A DNA stretch of 64,000 nt from Bemisia tabaci (GCF_918797505.1 NC_092794.1:68237345-68301344); one strand, 5' to 3'. Positions 32,876-43,520 are shown, numbered from the stretch's first letter. Made by a program: numbers and translations. Notes: a model not told the origin generated them from the sequence alone.

Positions 32876-33199
32876 ACAGGAGTGGATCCACGTTCTCTTG
32901 TGAACGTACCGGAATTCGCGGGGGTGCCACGCTACCCCCCCCCCCCATCCCTTCCGCAAAGATCAGGAAGTCGATCAAAGGCTATAATAATGGTCGCTCC
33001 TGACAGAACTTCTTCCATTGAGGAAATTCGCACTTTGAAAAAAGTTTGATCCGATTTTTTCGATTTGCAGTTCTTTATTTGATCAGCCGGGCTACGTTTT
33101 GCCTTGAAAACTAATTTTAACTGATCATCCACGAAAGCATCTATTTATTAAACTTGTGTTTTGAGAATGCAAGAACTGAGTTCCAGCGGCTGTACGTAC

Positions 33200-33373
33200 T
33201 GTTTTGAGTGGAAGACGACTTGGATGGTGACTTCTGGGACTCGGATGATGACGCCGAGAGGGGAGAAGATTTTCCTTCTTGACCGCTTGACCCTGCATCG
33301 CTCACATTTGGCAGTCGATCGAACAGAGATGCGCAAGCTGCAGCCCGCAACTGACTGCTTAGTGATGGGAACC
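33200..33373 (-). CDS. internal coding exon of the - strand gene
   Basis: On the - strand the acceptor is TGTCTGTGATACAG (next to 33373) and the donor GTACGT (next to 33200). With the G left by the 43138 exon, it opens GFPSLSSQLRAAACASLFDR, continues LPNVSDAGSSGQEGKSSP, then LSASSSESQKSPSKSSSTQN, and leaves a single A that completes a Ser codon with the exon at 20720. The second half is Ser/Lys-rich, with SP and SxS motifs typical of phosphorylated disordered tails. A second frame is also open across the exon, but joining it to the last exon gives an early stop, so the frame above is preferred. The protein family is not recognised. Confidence 0.8.
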
Positions 33374-33539
33374 CTGTATCACAGACATTAAAGCTATATT
33401 AGAAAAACTCATAAATGAACTTTTTACTTTAAAAAGAACATAAAGTCAGTGGAATCCCAATCGTCACTTCAAAATTTAAGGCTAAAGTACAAATTATCAG
33501 GTTAACCAATCATAAAAAATCATCCTATCATCCAGCCCT

Positions 33540-33970
33540 ATCTCTTCGTTTTCCTCTACTTCTTTACACTCCCTCTTCTTCCTATTTTTCCTCTTCCTAT
33601 ATCTCCTCTTTCTCCTTTTTCCCTTCTCTCTTCTGCCTCTTCTTCCTATCTCTCTTCTTCCTCCACTTCCTCCCATTCTTCCTTTTCTTTTTCTAATAGT
33701 TCCTCCTCCTCTCCTTCTTTCTCCTTTCCTTAATTTTCTCCATCACATTTTTTCTTCATTTTTTCTTCTATTTTGCCACCTCTCCTTCTTTTTTCCTCTC
33801 TATCTTCTATCTTTTCTTTCTCCTTCTTCCTCATTATCTTCTTCGTCTTCCCCTCCTTTCTCGTCCTCCTTAATTTCCTCTATTTTTATTTTATATTTTC
33901 ATCTTTTTCTTCTATTCCTCGGTTTTTCTTGCTTTGACTTCATCTTCGTCTTCTCTTTCCCTTCATTCAC
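33540..33970 (+). repeat. 430-bp polypyrimidine tract
   Basis: Nearly all C/T on the + strand (CTTCTTCC, TTTTCTTC, CCTCCTCTCC blocks), therefore polypurine on the transcribed - strand template's complement. It begins about 170 bp upstream of the acceptor of the 33200-33373 exon. Confidence 0.9.
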
Positions 33971-34079
33971 TCACATGGATGGATTGGGGAGAGGGTGGAC
34001 GAATTCATTGATTGTGCGGGTGACAATTTACCCTCACGGCGACCTTGATTCTCAGTCAACCGCTTAAGGTTTCAGCTGG

Positions 34080-34250
34080 TAAAAATTCAGATTGGTGCCG
34101 TTAACCGTTAAATGAAGGAAACCTCTTTGGGGCAATTCATCCGTGCGTAATGGAGTCCATTAATTAGTAGCGGCAAGATTGTCATGACTCAAGCGACTGG
34201 TGCTCCGTGCGAGCACGGCGGGAACATTTTTTATCGAGCCCACCACAAGA
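34080..34250. promoter_or_regulatory. possible regulatory island
   Basis: Repeat-free DNA with CCGTTAACCGTTAAATG and GTCCATTAATTAGTAGCGGC (a homeodomain-type core), inside the 9.8-kb intron of the - strand gene. No direct evidence of function. Confidence 0.25.
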
Positions 34251-34381
34251 GGGGGGAGGGGGGGGGGAGAAAGGGTGGCGTCATAAATCTGCAGTTAAAA
34301 TCATATGAAATGAGCTTGCCGTCGCGGACATTGGTTTAGTTGTAAACGACGGGAGAAATTACCTTGTTATACAAATGGACG

Positions 34382-34401
34382 TTTTTTTTTTTTTTTTTTT
34401 A
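34382..34401 (+). repeat. poly(T) tract
   Basis: An uninterrupted run of about 20 T bases. Confidence 0.85.
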
Positions 34402-35062
34402 AGAGCTATTTCCGTTGTGACTTCCTTAAGAATATATGCATGAAACGAACCCATGTCACGGTAAAGATAGTTCTATTTTAATTTTGATACGTCGAAAAGA
34501 CTGTCTTCGTAACTCAATGATCAGACACATATTTTCAGCCATTCGGTCATCCTTGTTTCCAAATAATTTTAAGGAACTTTAAGGCTGGAGAGTGATTCGT
34601 TGAAATATACTGTGGTACAAGTGGTGCTATTGTGATAGTGAAGCGTGAGTGGTGTGTGCCGCGAAATGAAGTTCTGGGAAAATTTACTTTTCACTATTTA
34701 TGCAGAAAATTATACTGAGCAACACCTTCGTTATAAATTTTAAAGTGGCCACCTGAAGACGTTACTTTCCGGACAAACCTAATTGCGGCCAACTATGAAA
34801 AACCGCCCCCATACGAGGTAATTTTGAGGAACACGCGATATAACCAACGAAGATTGTGCGTTGAGGAGTAAATTTTATACATATTTGATGCACTCAACGT
34901 GATTTTTGTGCAAAGTTGTCCTCCCATGTTCTCAATTGGATGTATCACTTGTGCACGACATTGCCAATCTGATCTAAAACGAAAAATCTGAAACCGATTT
35001 GAAGATTTCCCATCTGCGAGGTCCGCATACAGCGACCACAACGTATACCGCGTGTGCAGTGG

Positions 35063-35225
35063 GGTGGCGTGCTTTGCGATGCATGGATTGATAAGCCATT
35101 CAAACCTATGAAAAAGGATCGATATACAGGATGCTCGCAACGAGCACCTCAATAATCGATTCTTTACCATAGCTTCAAATGGGGAAGCATCGATAATGGA
35201 TGATTCACGTCTCGCCTGGTAGCTT
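35063..35225. mobile_element. ATCGAT-containing foldback family, copy 2
   Basis: CAGTGGGGTGGCGTGCTTTG at the left and GATAATGGATGATTCACG at the right, around GCTCGCAACGAGC; CCATTCAAACCTATG and the inverse CATAGCTTCAAATGG form the arms. It is closest to the copy at 58.8 kb. Confidence 0.65.
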
Positions 35226-35507
35226 GTGGTCATACTTTAGCTCACCGAGGATGATTGAGCTTTCTGCGGAGCTGGCTTTTGCTTGTGCCCGGAGGCCAAG
35301 CCCCGTGGACGAGAGGAGGGAAATGCACCAAGCAGACGAAAATCTAAGTCATGATTGATTACTATTATTTCAGGCGAACTTGGAGTAAGTCCTCCTAATA
35401 GAGCGGCTCCTCTCCTCACGCCTGATTGATGGCTCATCTTAATTGGATCAGATTACGGGCGCACTTCGCGCACTTGTCTTGTCTCGGACCTCGTCATTTT
35501 CCCAGTA

Positions 35508-35753
35508 GGGTGATTATTGAAATTTATAGACAAGGGGATAGACAAAGAAGATATACGGAGTATGGAGTGATCCTTGGTGGAAGCGGGTGGTTGCAGTAGA
35601 CAAAGGAGATAAGGGTAACTTACGGCAACCCACCACGAGGGACTCTATAGTTAGTCGATCAATTACACCCTTAGTTTACGATAACAAATAGGATAGCTCT
35701 TTATTTCCCTTCTTTGTCTATTGCTTTGCCTATGAATTTCAATTATCAGCCCA
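35508..35753. mobile_element. GACAAAG foldback family, copy 1
   Basis: GGTGATTATTGAAATTTATA, then GACAAGGGGATAGACAAAG at the left mirrors TTTGTCTATTGCTTTGCC, then AATTTCAATTATCAGCCC at the right. Inner arms: TCCTTGGTGGAAGCGGG and AACAAATAGGATAGC. About 245 bp. Confidence 0.85.
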
Positions 35754-36375
35754 AAGGGTCATGCCTCATGTTTAGTCGTTCATAGGCGAATCTGAATATT
35801 GACTTCCGAAAGTAACTTTTACTCATTTTCACTACGATTGTGAAGTTCGTCAAGCAACTTGCGCGCCACCTATTGATCATTTTATCGAAATATTTTTAAA
35901 GAACCTATTTTCCTAACAGCCTTCTTCCCCCATGCTCACCCCACCTCATCAACGACGGTGATTTTGGTTGATATAAGGGGCAGAATTTTGTCGGTCCTTC
36001 CACCGTACTTATATATACCTAGGACGAGTATCGAGTACACTTTAGTCCGGCTCAGCGGTTATAGGACATTTTGTCAACGATTTTTTGCCCGCGCACCTGT
36101 TTTTTCCAGTAATTTACGTCCACGCGTTTTTTCGGCACGGGAGTTTTGGTCCACGTGCCAGTTGAGAGTTTGAGACCAAAGTTAATTGGTCCACATGTAA
36201 ATACAAACGACAATCGCTCACGACGTTTTTGAATGAAAATGTATAATGTCTTGGAAGATTTTTTTTTTTTGGTTGTTCGATCTAACGGAGAATAATATAT
36301 AATTGAGATTTTTGGTAAAAATGAGGGAGCGTTAATTCCATTGGACAAAATTCACTAAGCACATATTACAATACT

Positions 36376-36805
36376 TACAAAGCACACATTATATTTTCCT
36401 TTAATAAATATTTTCTTTTCATCAATTTAAATGAGAATAATTCATGTTTCAAAATCATGAGTTAAACAACACTGACTTTGCGAGTTTAAATATTAGAGCC
36501 TAAAACGAAGTGGAGCGGCGTGCTGCCAGCGGGAAACTGGCGCCTTCAAACCTAAGTGGATACTTCAAGCATTGTGCAATGCGTGAAGTATCCACTTAGG
36601 TTTGTAGGCGCCAGTGAGCCTCTCACGCTGGCAGCACGCCGCTCTGCTCTGTGAGGCTCTAATATTTATACTCGCAGAGTCAGCGTTTTATAACTGATGA
36701 TTTTAAAATGTTTGCACACTCTGCATTGATTATTCTCATTTAAATTAATGAAAAAAATATGTATCAATTTATCAAAGGAGAGTAATAATATAATGTGTTT
36801 TTTTT
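36376..36805. mobile_element. TGGCGCC hairpin family, complete copy
   Basis: The full ~430-bp foldback: CACACATTATATTTTCCTTT at the left mirrors AATAATATAATGTG at the right; TAGAGCCTAAAACGAAGTGG mirrors GTGAGGCTCTAATATT; and the core at about 36539-36612 is a near-perfect zero-spacer hairpin (TGGCGCCTTCAAACCTAAGT and its inverse). Confidence 0.88.
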
Positions 36806-37311
36806 TAAATATTTGTGGTTCCGTGTCAAATTTAATGATTTCCAAGGCACATTAATTTTTTATTTTACATGTTGTGCTTTTACTGTGCTGCAGCGAGGTG
36901 TACGCGCAACCAAACGCTCAAAATTTGACGTATTTGACTCTAAAATATCGATGTACAAATGGGTTAAAACTAAAGATTGCGTGCTTCTTGGTTTCTTTCC
37001 TCTTTTATTCATTTTTGCAGTTTCTGTCGGCACAACTACGGCTTATTGAGATTAATGTTGCTTGAAAAAGGTTTTACAAATATTTGTCACGTTTTAAAAA
37101 TATAAATGTTTTCAAAATGAAGTAATAATTTCGTAAAGAAAAAATTTAAAAAAATAAACAAAAAAAAATACCTTTACACATATAAGGTATATCGTAAATC
37201 GAATATTAATCTCCCTCAATATTTAGGAACCACCCATTTCAACCGATAGGATGGCTTCATACTCCTTATGCTTCGATTAGTTTCAGTAATCGGCCGCTGA
37301 TGAAAGCGACC

Positions 37312-37586
37312 TGCGGGCTGATTATTGAAATTGATAGACAAAGCGATCGACAAAGACGACAAAAGGAATTTGGAGGGGTCTTATTGGTGGAAGCAAGTGG
37401 TGGCAATAGACATAGTAGGTAGGTAATGGACTAACTAACGGCAACCCACTAAAGACCCGACAGTTAGTCCATCATTTTCTTCCTTAGTCTACAAGAACCA
37501 ACCATGTCAACCAATAGGATCGCTCCATACTCCCTATGTCTTCTTTGTCTATCGCTTTGTCCATCAGTTTCAATAATCGGCCCGCT
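37312..37586. mobile_element. GACAAAG foldback family, copy 2
   Basis: GCGGGCTGATTATTGAAATT, then GATAGACAAAGCGATCGAC at the left mirrors GTCTATCGCTTTGTCC, then TTTCAATAATCGGCCCGC at the right. The centre holds GGCAACCCACTAAAGACCCG. About 275 bp, the most complete copy. Confidence 0.9.
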
Positions 37587-37796
37587 GTGCCAGTAACAAG
37601 TCATCAACAAACAGGTGCAGGACGCCTCCGCAATCTGAACTGCCGAACACCCGGAGGGCGAAACTTTTTACACGGGACCACGTGCTTGTTTCTTCCCCAG
37701 AATTTAAACTCCTTTTCGTCTCCGGCTGTTTTCATTAAAAAATCAAATTACGAGATCAGTCGCGAGAATCAAGTCCAAAGCCCACACACGCGCGAA

Positions 37797-38110
37797 CATT
37801 AGGACCCGCGATAACAAGCGCGAGCATTAGGAGCCGCGTTAACAAGCGCGAGTGGCCGGGGCATCTTCGTCTTCGTCTCTCGACGAAATTCGGTTCGTTA
37901 ACCGGTGCGAGGCCCAGGTCCGGGCGTTTCCGGTTCCGGCCGGCGTAGGAGTTCCGTTTCCGGGACTCCGGGTACCTGCCCTCCGGATTTTGCTCACTCC
38001 ACGAATCGCAGACTCATTGACAGAGAGGAACTCACGCACGCGGAGACACTCACACACACATGCGCGCGCGCCGAGGAGAGGTATGCACGTACTGCGACCA
38101 GATTAAGATG
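37797..38110. promoter_or_regulatory. GC- and CpG-rich island, possible internal promoter
   Basis: A ~300-bp block with high CpG content stands out from A/T-rich surroundings. It begins with two direct ~29-bp units (ATTAGGACCCGCGATAACAA and ATTAGGAGCCGCGTTAACAA, each followed by GCGCGAG). Neither strand gives a convincing exon. An alternative promoter of the - strand gene is the simplest idea. Confidence 0.3.
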
Positions 38111-38323
38111 CAACCGGGCCTCTGCAGCGGTAGACATGTCGGAGCGGACCCTCCATGTTTGTCGCTCCATCTTTGACTAGTTCCAATTTTAGTATGACAC
38201 GTCCCTCTGCAGAAACTGGTCGCGGTTACTCACCTGCCCAGCGGTGCCAGACGCGGATCCGCCGACAAAAGGCCCATCAATCGAAAAATTGTATTAGATT
38301 AAAAAAAATTACGGAAATTGAAG

Positions 38324-38548
38324 CACTGGAAAAAAACACATTGGATCTAGAGTCCAGACTCTTAAAAACATCGACAGAAAAAGTACTCTTGATTCAATCA
38401 GAATCTAGCTTAAATCAAGAACCAAGCCTCTTAATTTAAGCGGATTTCGTTTTGATTCAAGCAAAAATCTGATTGAATCAAGAGTATTTTTTCTTGTCAA
38501 TGTTTTCAAGCGTCTGGACTCTAGATCCAATGTGTTTTTTTTCTAGTG
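38324..38548. mobile_element. CACTGGAAAA foldback family, copy 2
   Basis: CACTGGAAAAAAACACATTG at the left and CAATGTGTTTTTTTTCTAGT with G at the right; core AAGCCTCTTAATTTAAGCGG. About 225 bp. Confidence 0.9.
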
Positions 38549-38627
38549 AGGCGTTCCAACTTTTTAGCAATTTTCACTGGATGAAACTCTGCAATGAGCT
38601 GATATCAATACGACAAAATTTGGTGAG

Positions 38628-38811
38628 ACACACTAAAACAAAGAGTCCGGCCGTGGAAGCCGTACTTACGGGCTGTTACAGGCATACAATCCACGTTCCG
38701 GGCGTAGCACCCTGAGCAGTCGAAGCTACGGCTCCAGCGCCCGGAAGTTTCGGCCTCTGAGCCCGGAACGGACGGTATGTCTATATAGCCCGTAACTTTT
38801 TTTTCAGTGGC
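38628..38811. mobile_element. CACTNA-ended MITE related to 28139
   Basis: It starts CACTAAAACAAAGAGTCCGG and ends GCCCGTAACTTTTTTTTCAG with TG. It shares CCCGGAACGGACGGTATGTC (inverted) with the element at 28139-28315. Arms are imperfect. Confidence 0.65.
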
Positions 38812-39803
38812 GATTCGAAAAATAGCTCAGATATTTCAAGAAAGCCAAATACAAGAAAATAGGTAAAAAAGTTGAAACGATCATTAGCGTACCTGGCACA
38901 TTTTGAGATGACAATCCAGAAATGAAAAAGGTAATTACTAAACAGGGGGGCCCAAGTTTTTTTTTCAATTTTTTGATAATGTTATGTTTACTTTCTTGTT
39001 TACTGTTTGACAAGGGGTTGATACCACTCCGAAACGTCGTGAGCATTTTAATGTGTGTTTCAGCCTTCTTGGCCCCTGAATCAACATCGTAGTTATCATT
39101 TTTTGGGAAAAGGTAATGCCCAACAGCTAAAATATAAGTTAATAACATCTGGAAATTGATATTTCAGTGACAAACTTTTCCATAGAAAATTGAGAATCTT
39201 CCACATTTTCTGACCGGTTGAAACACTTTGGTCAAGCAACATCTCAATTACGATTGTTTTGAGGGAAATGCAAAAAATATTAATACTTTTTTTTAAAAAA
39301 ACCATGAAGATTGTAACTTCAACAAGATTTCTAATACGCTTCATAAGTAATTTGTAAAATTAACAGAGTTATTAGTAAGCGCAGTGATCTTTGTTAAACA
39401 TGTCGAGAGATACCGCTAAAAAACAATGAAAGTTCTGTTTTAACTTACACGGCAAACTAAAACTAAGTAAAGTTGTTTCTCAAAACAATATTTTTTAAAC
39501 TGCAAATCTAGCGCGTCAACGTTTTTGTTTGTTGTGGCGTTTTTTCGTGTGTAAAGCTCTCCTTAGAAATGGTACCGATAGCTCAATTTTGAGTATTCCC
39601 ACACCGAGGGACCTTCTCCCGTAGGCGGCTGAAATTTTTCTATGAAAAAACGCTGGAATTTCCTATCCATGACACCCTCCGATAATTTATTGTACAGGGT
39701 TTTCTCATGAAAATTACCTATGACGACCTCTCTCTGGTCTGAATCACATCATATATATACTTTTCTGGGAAAAATTCAAGGATCGGTGTGTCAATTTACC
39801 AAG

Positions 39804-40242
39804 CACTAGGGAAAAAAGTTCGCTTACATGAACCGAATGCACGGTGTTCAGTATCGGTCGTATGCTCGGTTCATGCGACCGCTCTCTCGGTTCTGGGAGC
39901 CGTATCCTCGGTTCAGCAACCGAGCTTTTTCGTCAGTTCTGCTCGGGTTGAATGCTCGGTTGCGTAAACCGAGAATACTCCGACTCTCCGATCGAACTCT
40001 CGGTTCTGGGCACCGTATCCTCGGTTTATGCAACCGAACTCGGTTATACGGTTCCCAGAACCGAGAGTTCGGTCAGAGAGTCGGAGTATCCTCGGTTTGT
40101 GCAACCGAGCATTCAACCCGAACAGAACTGACGAAAAAGCTCGGTTGCATGAACCGAGGATACGGCTCCCAGAACCGAGAGTTCGGTCGCATGAACCGAA
40201 CAATATGAGCTGGTTCATACGAGCGAAGTTTTTTTCTCAGCG
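39804..40242. mobile_element. foldback element built from CTCGGTT subrepeats
   Basis: It runs from CACTAGGGAAAAAAGTTCGC to GCGAAGTTTTTTTCTCAGCG, next to TA. The arms mirror each other around about 40030, and within each arm the blocks CTCGGTTCATGCRACCG and CTCGGTTCTGGGAGCCG recur. Because the repeat has no stops, long frames are open on both strands (126 and 101 codons); these are Arg/Asn/Ser-rich repeats in mirror image and not genes. Confidence 0.88.
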
Positions 40243-41215
40243 TATAGATTCACAATTTTTTCGAGAGTCGGCAACGCTGGACGCGTCTTTTTTCCTTCCT
40301 CCGTTTCCTCTTATTCATTCTTTTTTTAGCCGTCCCTTACTTTCTTCAAGTTTTTTCCTTGCGAACCCTGCCAGACAGCTTGGCACTGGAATTATACCAT
40401 CTTGGTAACTGTTATCAATTCGATACTCTCCGGAGCGCTCGCACTATTTCCGAGCTACCCCTCCCCCGACCCGGAGGCCGCGAGTTTTTTCCTCAGCTCC
40501 GGCCCGATATAGTCCGCGCTTCTAGTTCTAGATTTTTCATAGTTTTCGCTCCTGAATGAGAATAGACTCGGCGGAAGAAAAATGCCCCGGCAGATTTACG
40601 ACCTCTGTCAGGTTATATCAGACCGATCGCTCAATAAACTTTGAATTTTTTCCTTTTCCGTCCCTTTCGGTTTCGGAAACCGCCTCGAAATTGAAAGACG
40701 GTCTGCGAAAATAAATGGCCTTTTTTCGAGTTGGGCGGCGCGGGCAAAGGGAATCCTGGTTTTTTTCACGTTTCAATTAGAGTCGCGGCACGAGGGATTG
40801 TAGGCGAACATTAGAGCGGTGGGCTAGCCATGAGACTCATCGAGCGCTATCCATCAAGCTGATTTAATCATTGAAATCAGTGTTCCTATCTTCCCATATC
40901 TCCGGGCCAGCGCAGGATCCGACAGTCGTCATGTGAGGTCCTCACATTAAATTCTCACTAGCTCGGCCCGACCAACGCTGGGAATGAAGAGGTGGGGACT
41001 AAACAGATGTGTTAAAATGCTTCTTGTAACCATTCCATTCCTCATTCTCATGTTATGCTCATGTTGAAGCACGAGGATTCGTCCAAAAGCTCACATTTCT
41101 TCATGATAAATGGTACATTATTAAAAAGGCTTTAACTATCGGTCTCTCAAGAGACGGTAGACTTACGGGACTCCGCACTAGTGTTTTCCCTGTATTGTAA
41201 AAGTTACTTAAAACG

Positions 41216-41484
41216 GGTCGATTATTGGAATTGATAGACAAAGCTGTAGACAAAGGAGACGAAAGGGATATGGAGGGATCCTTTTGGTGGAAGCGGGCGG
41301 TTGCGATGGACAAAGGCAGCAGGTAATAGACTATCTAACTGCAACCCACGAGAACCCGACAGTTAGTCTATCATTTTCTCCCTTAGCCTATAAGAACCAC
41401 CACTTTAACCAATAGGATCGCTCCATACTCCCTATGCCCTTTTTGTCTATTGCTTTGTCTATCAATTTCAATAATCAGCCCACT
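41216..41484. mobile_element. GACAAAG foldback family, copy 3
   Basis: CGGGTCGATTATTGGAATTG, then ATAGACAAAGC at the left mirrors TTGCTTTGTCTAT, then CAATTTCAATAATCAGCCC at the right. About 270 bp. Confidence 0.88.
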
Positions 41485-41541
41485 GAAATCAACGCTTAGA
41501 TTCGCCTTATTATGACCGATGACCGTCAAGAGACGATAAAG

Positions 41542-41664
41542 TGGAATTATTTCTGTCAAACGGAATTATGTACATTAGGACGTGAGCCCTGTTATGCATG
41601 TATTCTAATGGGTCTCAGGGTCATGCCTTAATGCACATCGTTCCGTTTGACAGAAATACGTCCG
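41542..41664. mobile_element. ATTGGACG foldback family, copy 2
   Basis: GAATTATTTCTGTCAAACGG mirrors CCGTTTGACAGAAATACGTC; the centre has GAGCCCTGTTATGCATG and GGGTCTCAGGGTCATGCC. Confidence 0.88.
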
Positions 41665-42149
41665 AGTGGTTAAGCAGTCTTAATCTAAGATGCAGAAATT
41701 TGCCTATCAAAATGATCGCCCCAACATTTATCAGTCATGGTAAAAATCATCTCGTTGAAACGCCACATTTCGACGATGTCATCGTTCGAAATATTGCTTC
41801 TTCTATGAAACATGTCTAGGACTCGGTCAAGCGCGTCAGAGCATACCATATAGTTCTGTCCATCATGTCTCTTTGTACCAGTGATGACATAGGGTTTTGC
41901 CTAAAGATATACTTGTTTGCGTAAGTGCAATGAAGGTCTTTGCATGTCGCACGGATTTGCGATTTATGTACCTTAATGTAACCCATGTAACCCAGTGTAA
42001 TGTAGCTTTAATGTGCCTGAATTTACCGTCATGCGTTGTAGAAAATACAACATTGCCACTGGTTTTTATGGAACCAACTTCCAAACTTTTAAAACAAAAA
42101 ATCTCTGAGGTTGAAGTCATAATGAAGGAGCATTAGCATAGGGCTCCCA

Positions 42150-42650
42150 CTTTGTGTGAAAGCGCTTAGGTTACAGCCACGGTAACCTCGCTATTATATT
42201 AGCTTCCTATCTGTGCGTGGAGAGACTTTAACTGGATTGTAGAGCTGGTCTCTCTCGTAACGGTGGGAGATCCTTAACTTGGAGAGCTCTTAGTGAGCTT
42301 GAGCACAGAAAAAAATGGATGGTGCTGACGACAGAACCTTTTGTTCATACGGCTCCCACAGTTTCTTTGTTACACTTTCTGTTGTGAGAACAGAACTTCT
42401 GTCGTGGGAACAGAGTACTCTGTTCCCACGACCAAAAGTTCTGTAAGTGTAACAAAGGAAAACTGTGGGAGCCGTATGAACAAAAGGTTCTGTCGTCAGC
42501 ACCATCCATTTTTTTCTGTGAGATTACTTTTCGAAGAATATCAGTGACACTAAAGTGCTTCTCGTAACATTTTACATGGAAGAAAATCTTAAGCCGCAAA
42601 TCGTTGAGGCATACGTACATTACAAGAGCTCTAGTAGAAGTCAATATTGG
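42150..42650. repeat. dispersed repeat, copy 2, split by a MITE
   Basis: Blocks matching 8580-8830 lie on both sides of the MITE at 42304-42520: GGTAACCTCGC and TATCTGTGCGTGGAGAG to the left, GTGCTTCTCGTAACATTTTA and TACATTACAAGAGCTC to the right. Confidence 0.55.
42304..42520. mobile_element. CACAGA-ended foldback MITE
   Basis: CACAGAAAAAAATGGATGGT at the left mirrors ACCATCCATTTTTTTCTGTG at the right. The arms are near perfect over ~100 bp with a short centre (GAACAGAGTACTCTGTTC). Flanked by AG on both sides. Confidence 0.9.
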
Positions 42651-42701
42651 TTTTTGTGACTTTCGGAACGGGTGTAACCCATTCTAAGCAGGATAAGAGG
42701 T

Positions 42702-43074
42702 GTGTGAAAAAACGGCTAAAAATGCCTCAAGGCAATTTTGAATTTTGAACACTTGGGGTGATACAGTTTCTTTCGAGACGCCAGAACCGGTCGCCGTTTT
42801 GCTTAGAACCGCCGGGTTGCGATGTTGCCATTTTTTAAAGCTCTATTTAAGAGGAACATTTTAAAAAAAAAAGTTCATTGAAAATCGGTTGAGATGCAGC
42901 GGAAAATATGAATTTTTAAAGGTTTCTACTTTAAAAAATGGCAACGTCGCAACCGGCGGTTCTAAGCAAAACGGCGACCGGTTCTGGGCGTCTCGAAAGA
43001 TTACTGTATCACCCCAAGTCTTCAAAATTCGAAAATGCCTTGAGGCATTTTTAGCCGTTTTTTCACACACCTCT
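42702..43074. mobile_element. foldback element with ~140-bp arms
   Basis: GTGTGTGAAAAAACGGCTAA, then GCCTCAAGGCA at the left mirrors TGCCTTGAGGCA, then TTAGCCGTTTTTTCACACAC at the right. Further in, CGCCGTTTTGCTTAGAACCG mirrors CGGTTCTAAGCAAAACGGCG. It ends only ~65 bp from the 43138 exon, in its downstream intron. Confidence 0.88.
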
Positions 43075-43137
43075 TTTTGAAGCAAATTCCAGTTTTTCTC
43101 TTTTAAAAAATCAAGGCGTAGAGGATGATAATCTTAC

Positions 43138-43228
43138 CAGCTAAGGCATCATCGTGAGACGAGGGTGGCGTAGGGGATTCAGAACTACTTGAGTCGTCAC
43201 TGTCTGATCGGAGCGAAACAGAATCCTC
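43138..43228 (-). CDS. internal coding exon of the - strand gene (acidic Ser-rich)
   Basis: On the - strand the acceptor is TTTTTTGTTATAG (next to 43228) and the donor GTAAGA (next to 43138). The 91-nt exon reads EDSVSLRSDSDDSSSSES, then PTPPSSHDDALA, and leaves one G, which with GG of the next exon makes Gly. The peptide is strongly acidic and serine-rich, a pattern typical of casein-kinase-type phosphorylation sites in disordered linkers. The frame enters at phase 0, so the upstream exon must end at a codon boundary. No other frame is open with both splice sites. The protein is not recognised; upstream exons are not in view except possibly the one at 63679. Confidence 0.8.
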
Positions 43229-43465
43229 CTATAACAAAAAAGAGAACACATTCTTTTAATAACAAATGAAAAACTACAAATTTCATACCAAAATGAGGTA
43301 AAAAATCTTGCGCACGTTATATTGTTTCAAAAAGTACGGAAGTGAAAACATTTACTACTTACTCATTTAAAAAGAGGGGAGGGGGAGGGGTCTGAATGCT
43401 ACGGACTGAGACGATGAACTAGTTTACACGGAAAATTGCGAAACACAAAAATGAATAATTGTGCT

Positions 43466-43520
43466 ACATTTTGTAATTGGGAGCCGCTATTTCTGGCTCA
43501 TCCATAAAAATAATCATCTA
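43466..43520. repeat. fragment of the CTATTTCTGGCTCAT repeat
   Basis: Contains CTACATTTTGTAATTGGGAG, then CGCTATTTCTGGCTCATCC, the same blocks as the small elements at 55357 and 57730. Truncated. Confidence 0.6.

Larger units (their letters stand above)
20721..33199 (-). other. large intron of the - strand gene (~12.5 kb)
   Basis: The intron runs from a GTACGT donor (next to 33200) to the TTCTCAG acceptor (next to 20720). It is filled with foldback elements and GC-rich islands listed separately. I found no further exon that keeps the frame; the two flanking exons join directly in phase. Confidence 0.65.
33374..43137 (-). other. large intron of the - strand gene (~9.8 kb)
   Basis: It runs from the GTAAGA donor (next to 43138) to the GATACAG acceptor (next to 33373). 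It holds at least ten foldback elements. A GC-rich, CpG-rich block at 37800-38110 and a - strand donor GTGAGT next to 38238, preceded by ATGGGCCTTTTGTCGGC, could mark an internal promoter. That frame, however, would not match the phase of the 33200 exon. Confidence 0.6.

Noticed and set aside
38238..38282. - strand first exon starting ATGGGCCTTTTGTCGGC with a GTGAGT donor
   Set aside because: Its phase does not fit the 33200 exon in the frame that reaches the final stop; kept only as a hint of an internal promoter.
39828..40408. 126-codon frames rich in NRAF/RILG repeats
   Set aside because: Open on both strands and in two frames; explained by CTCGGTT word repeats in a foldback element.
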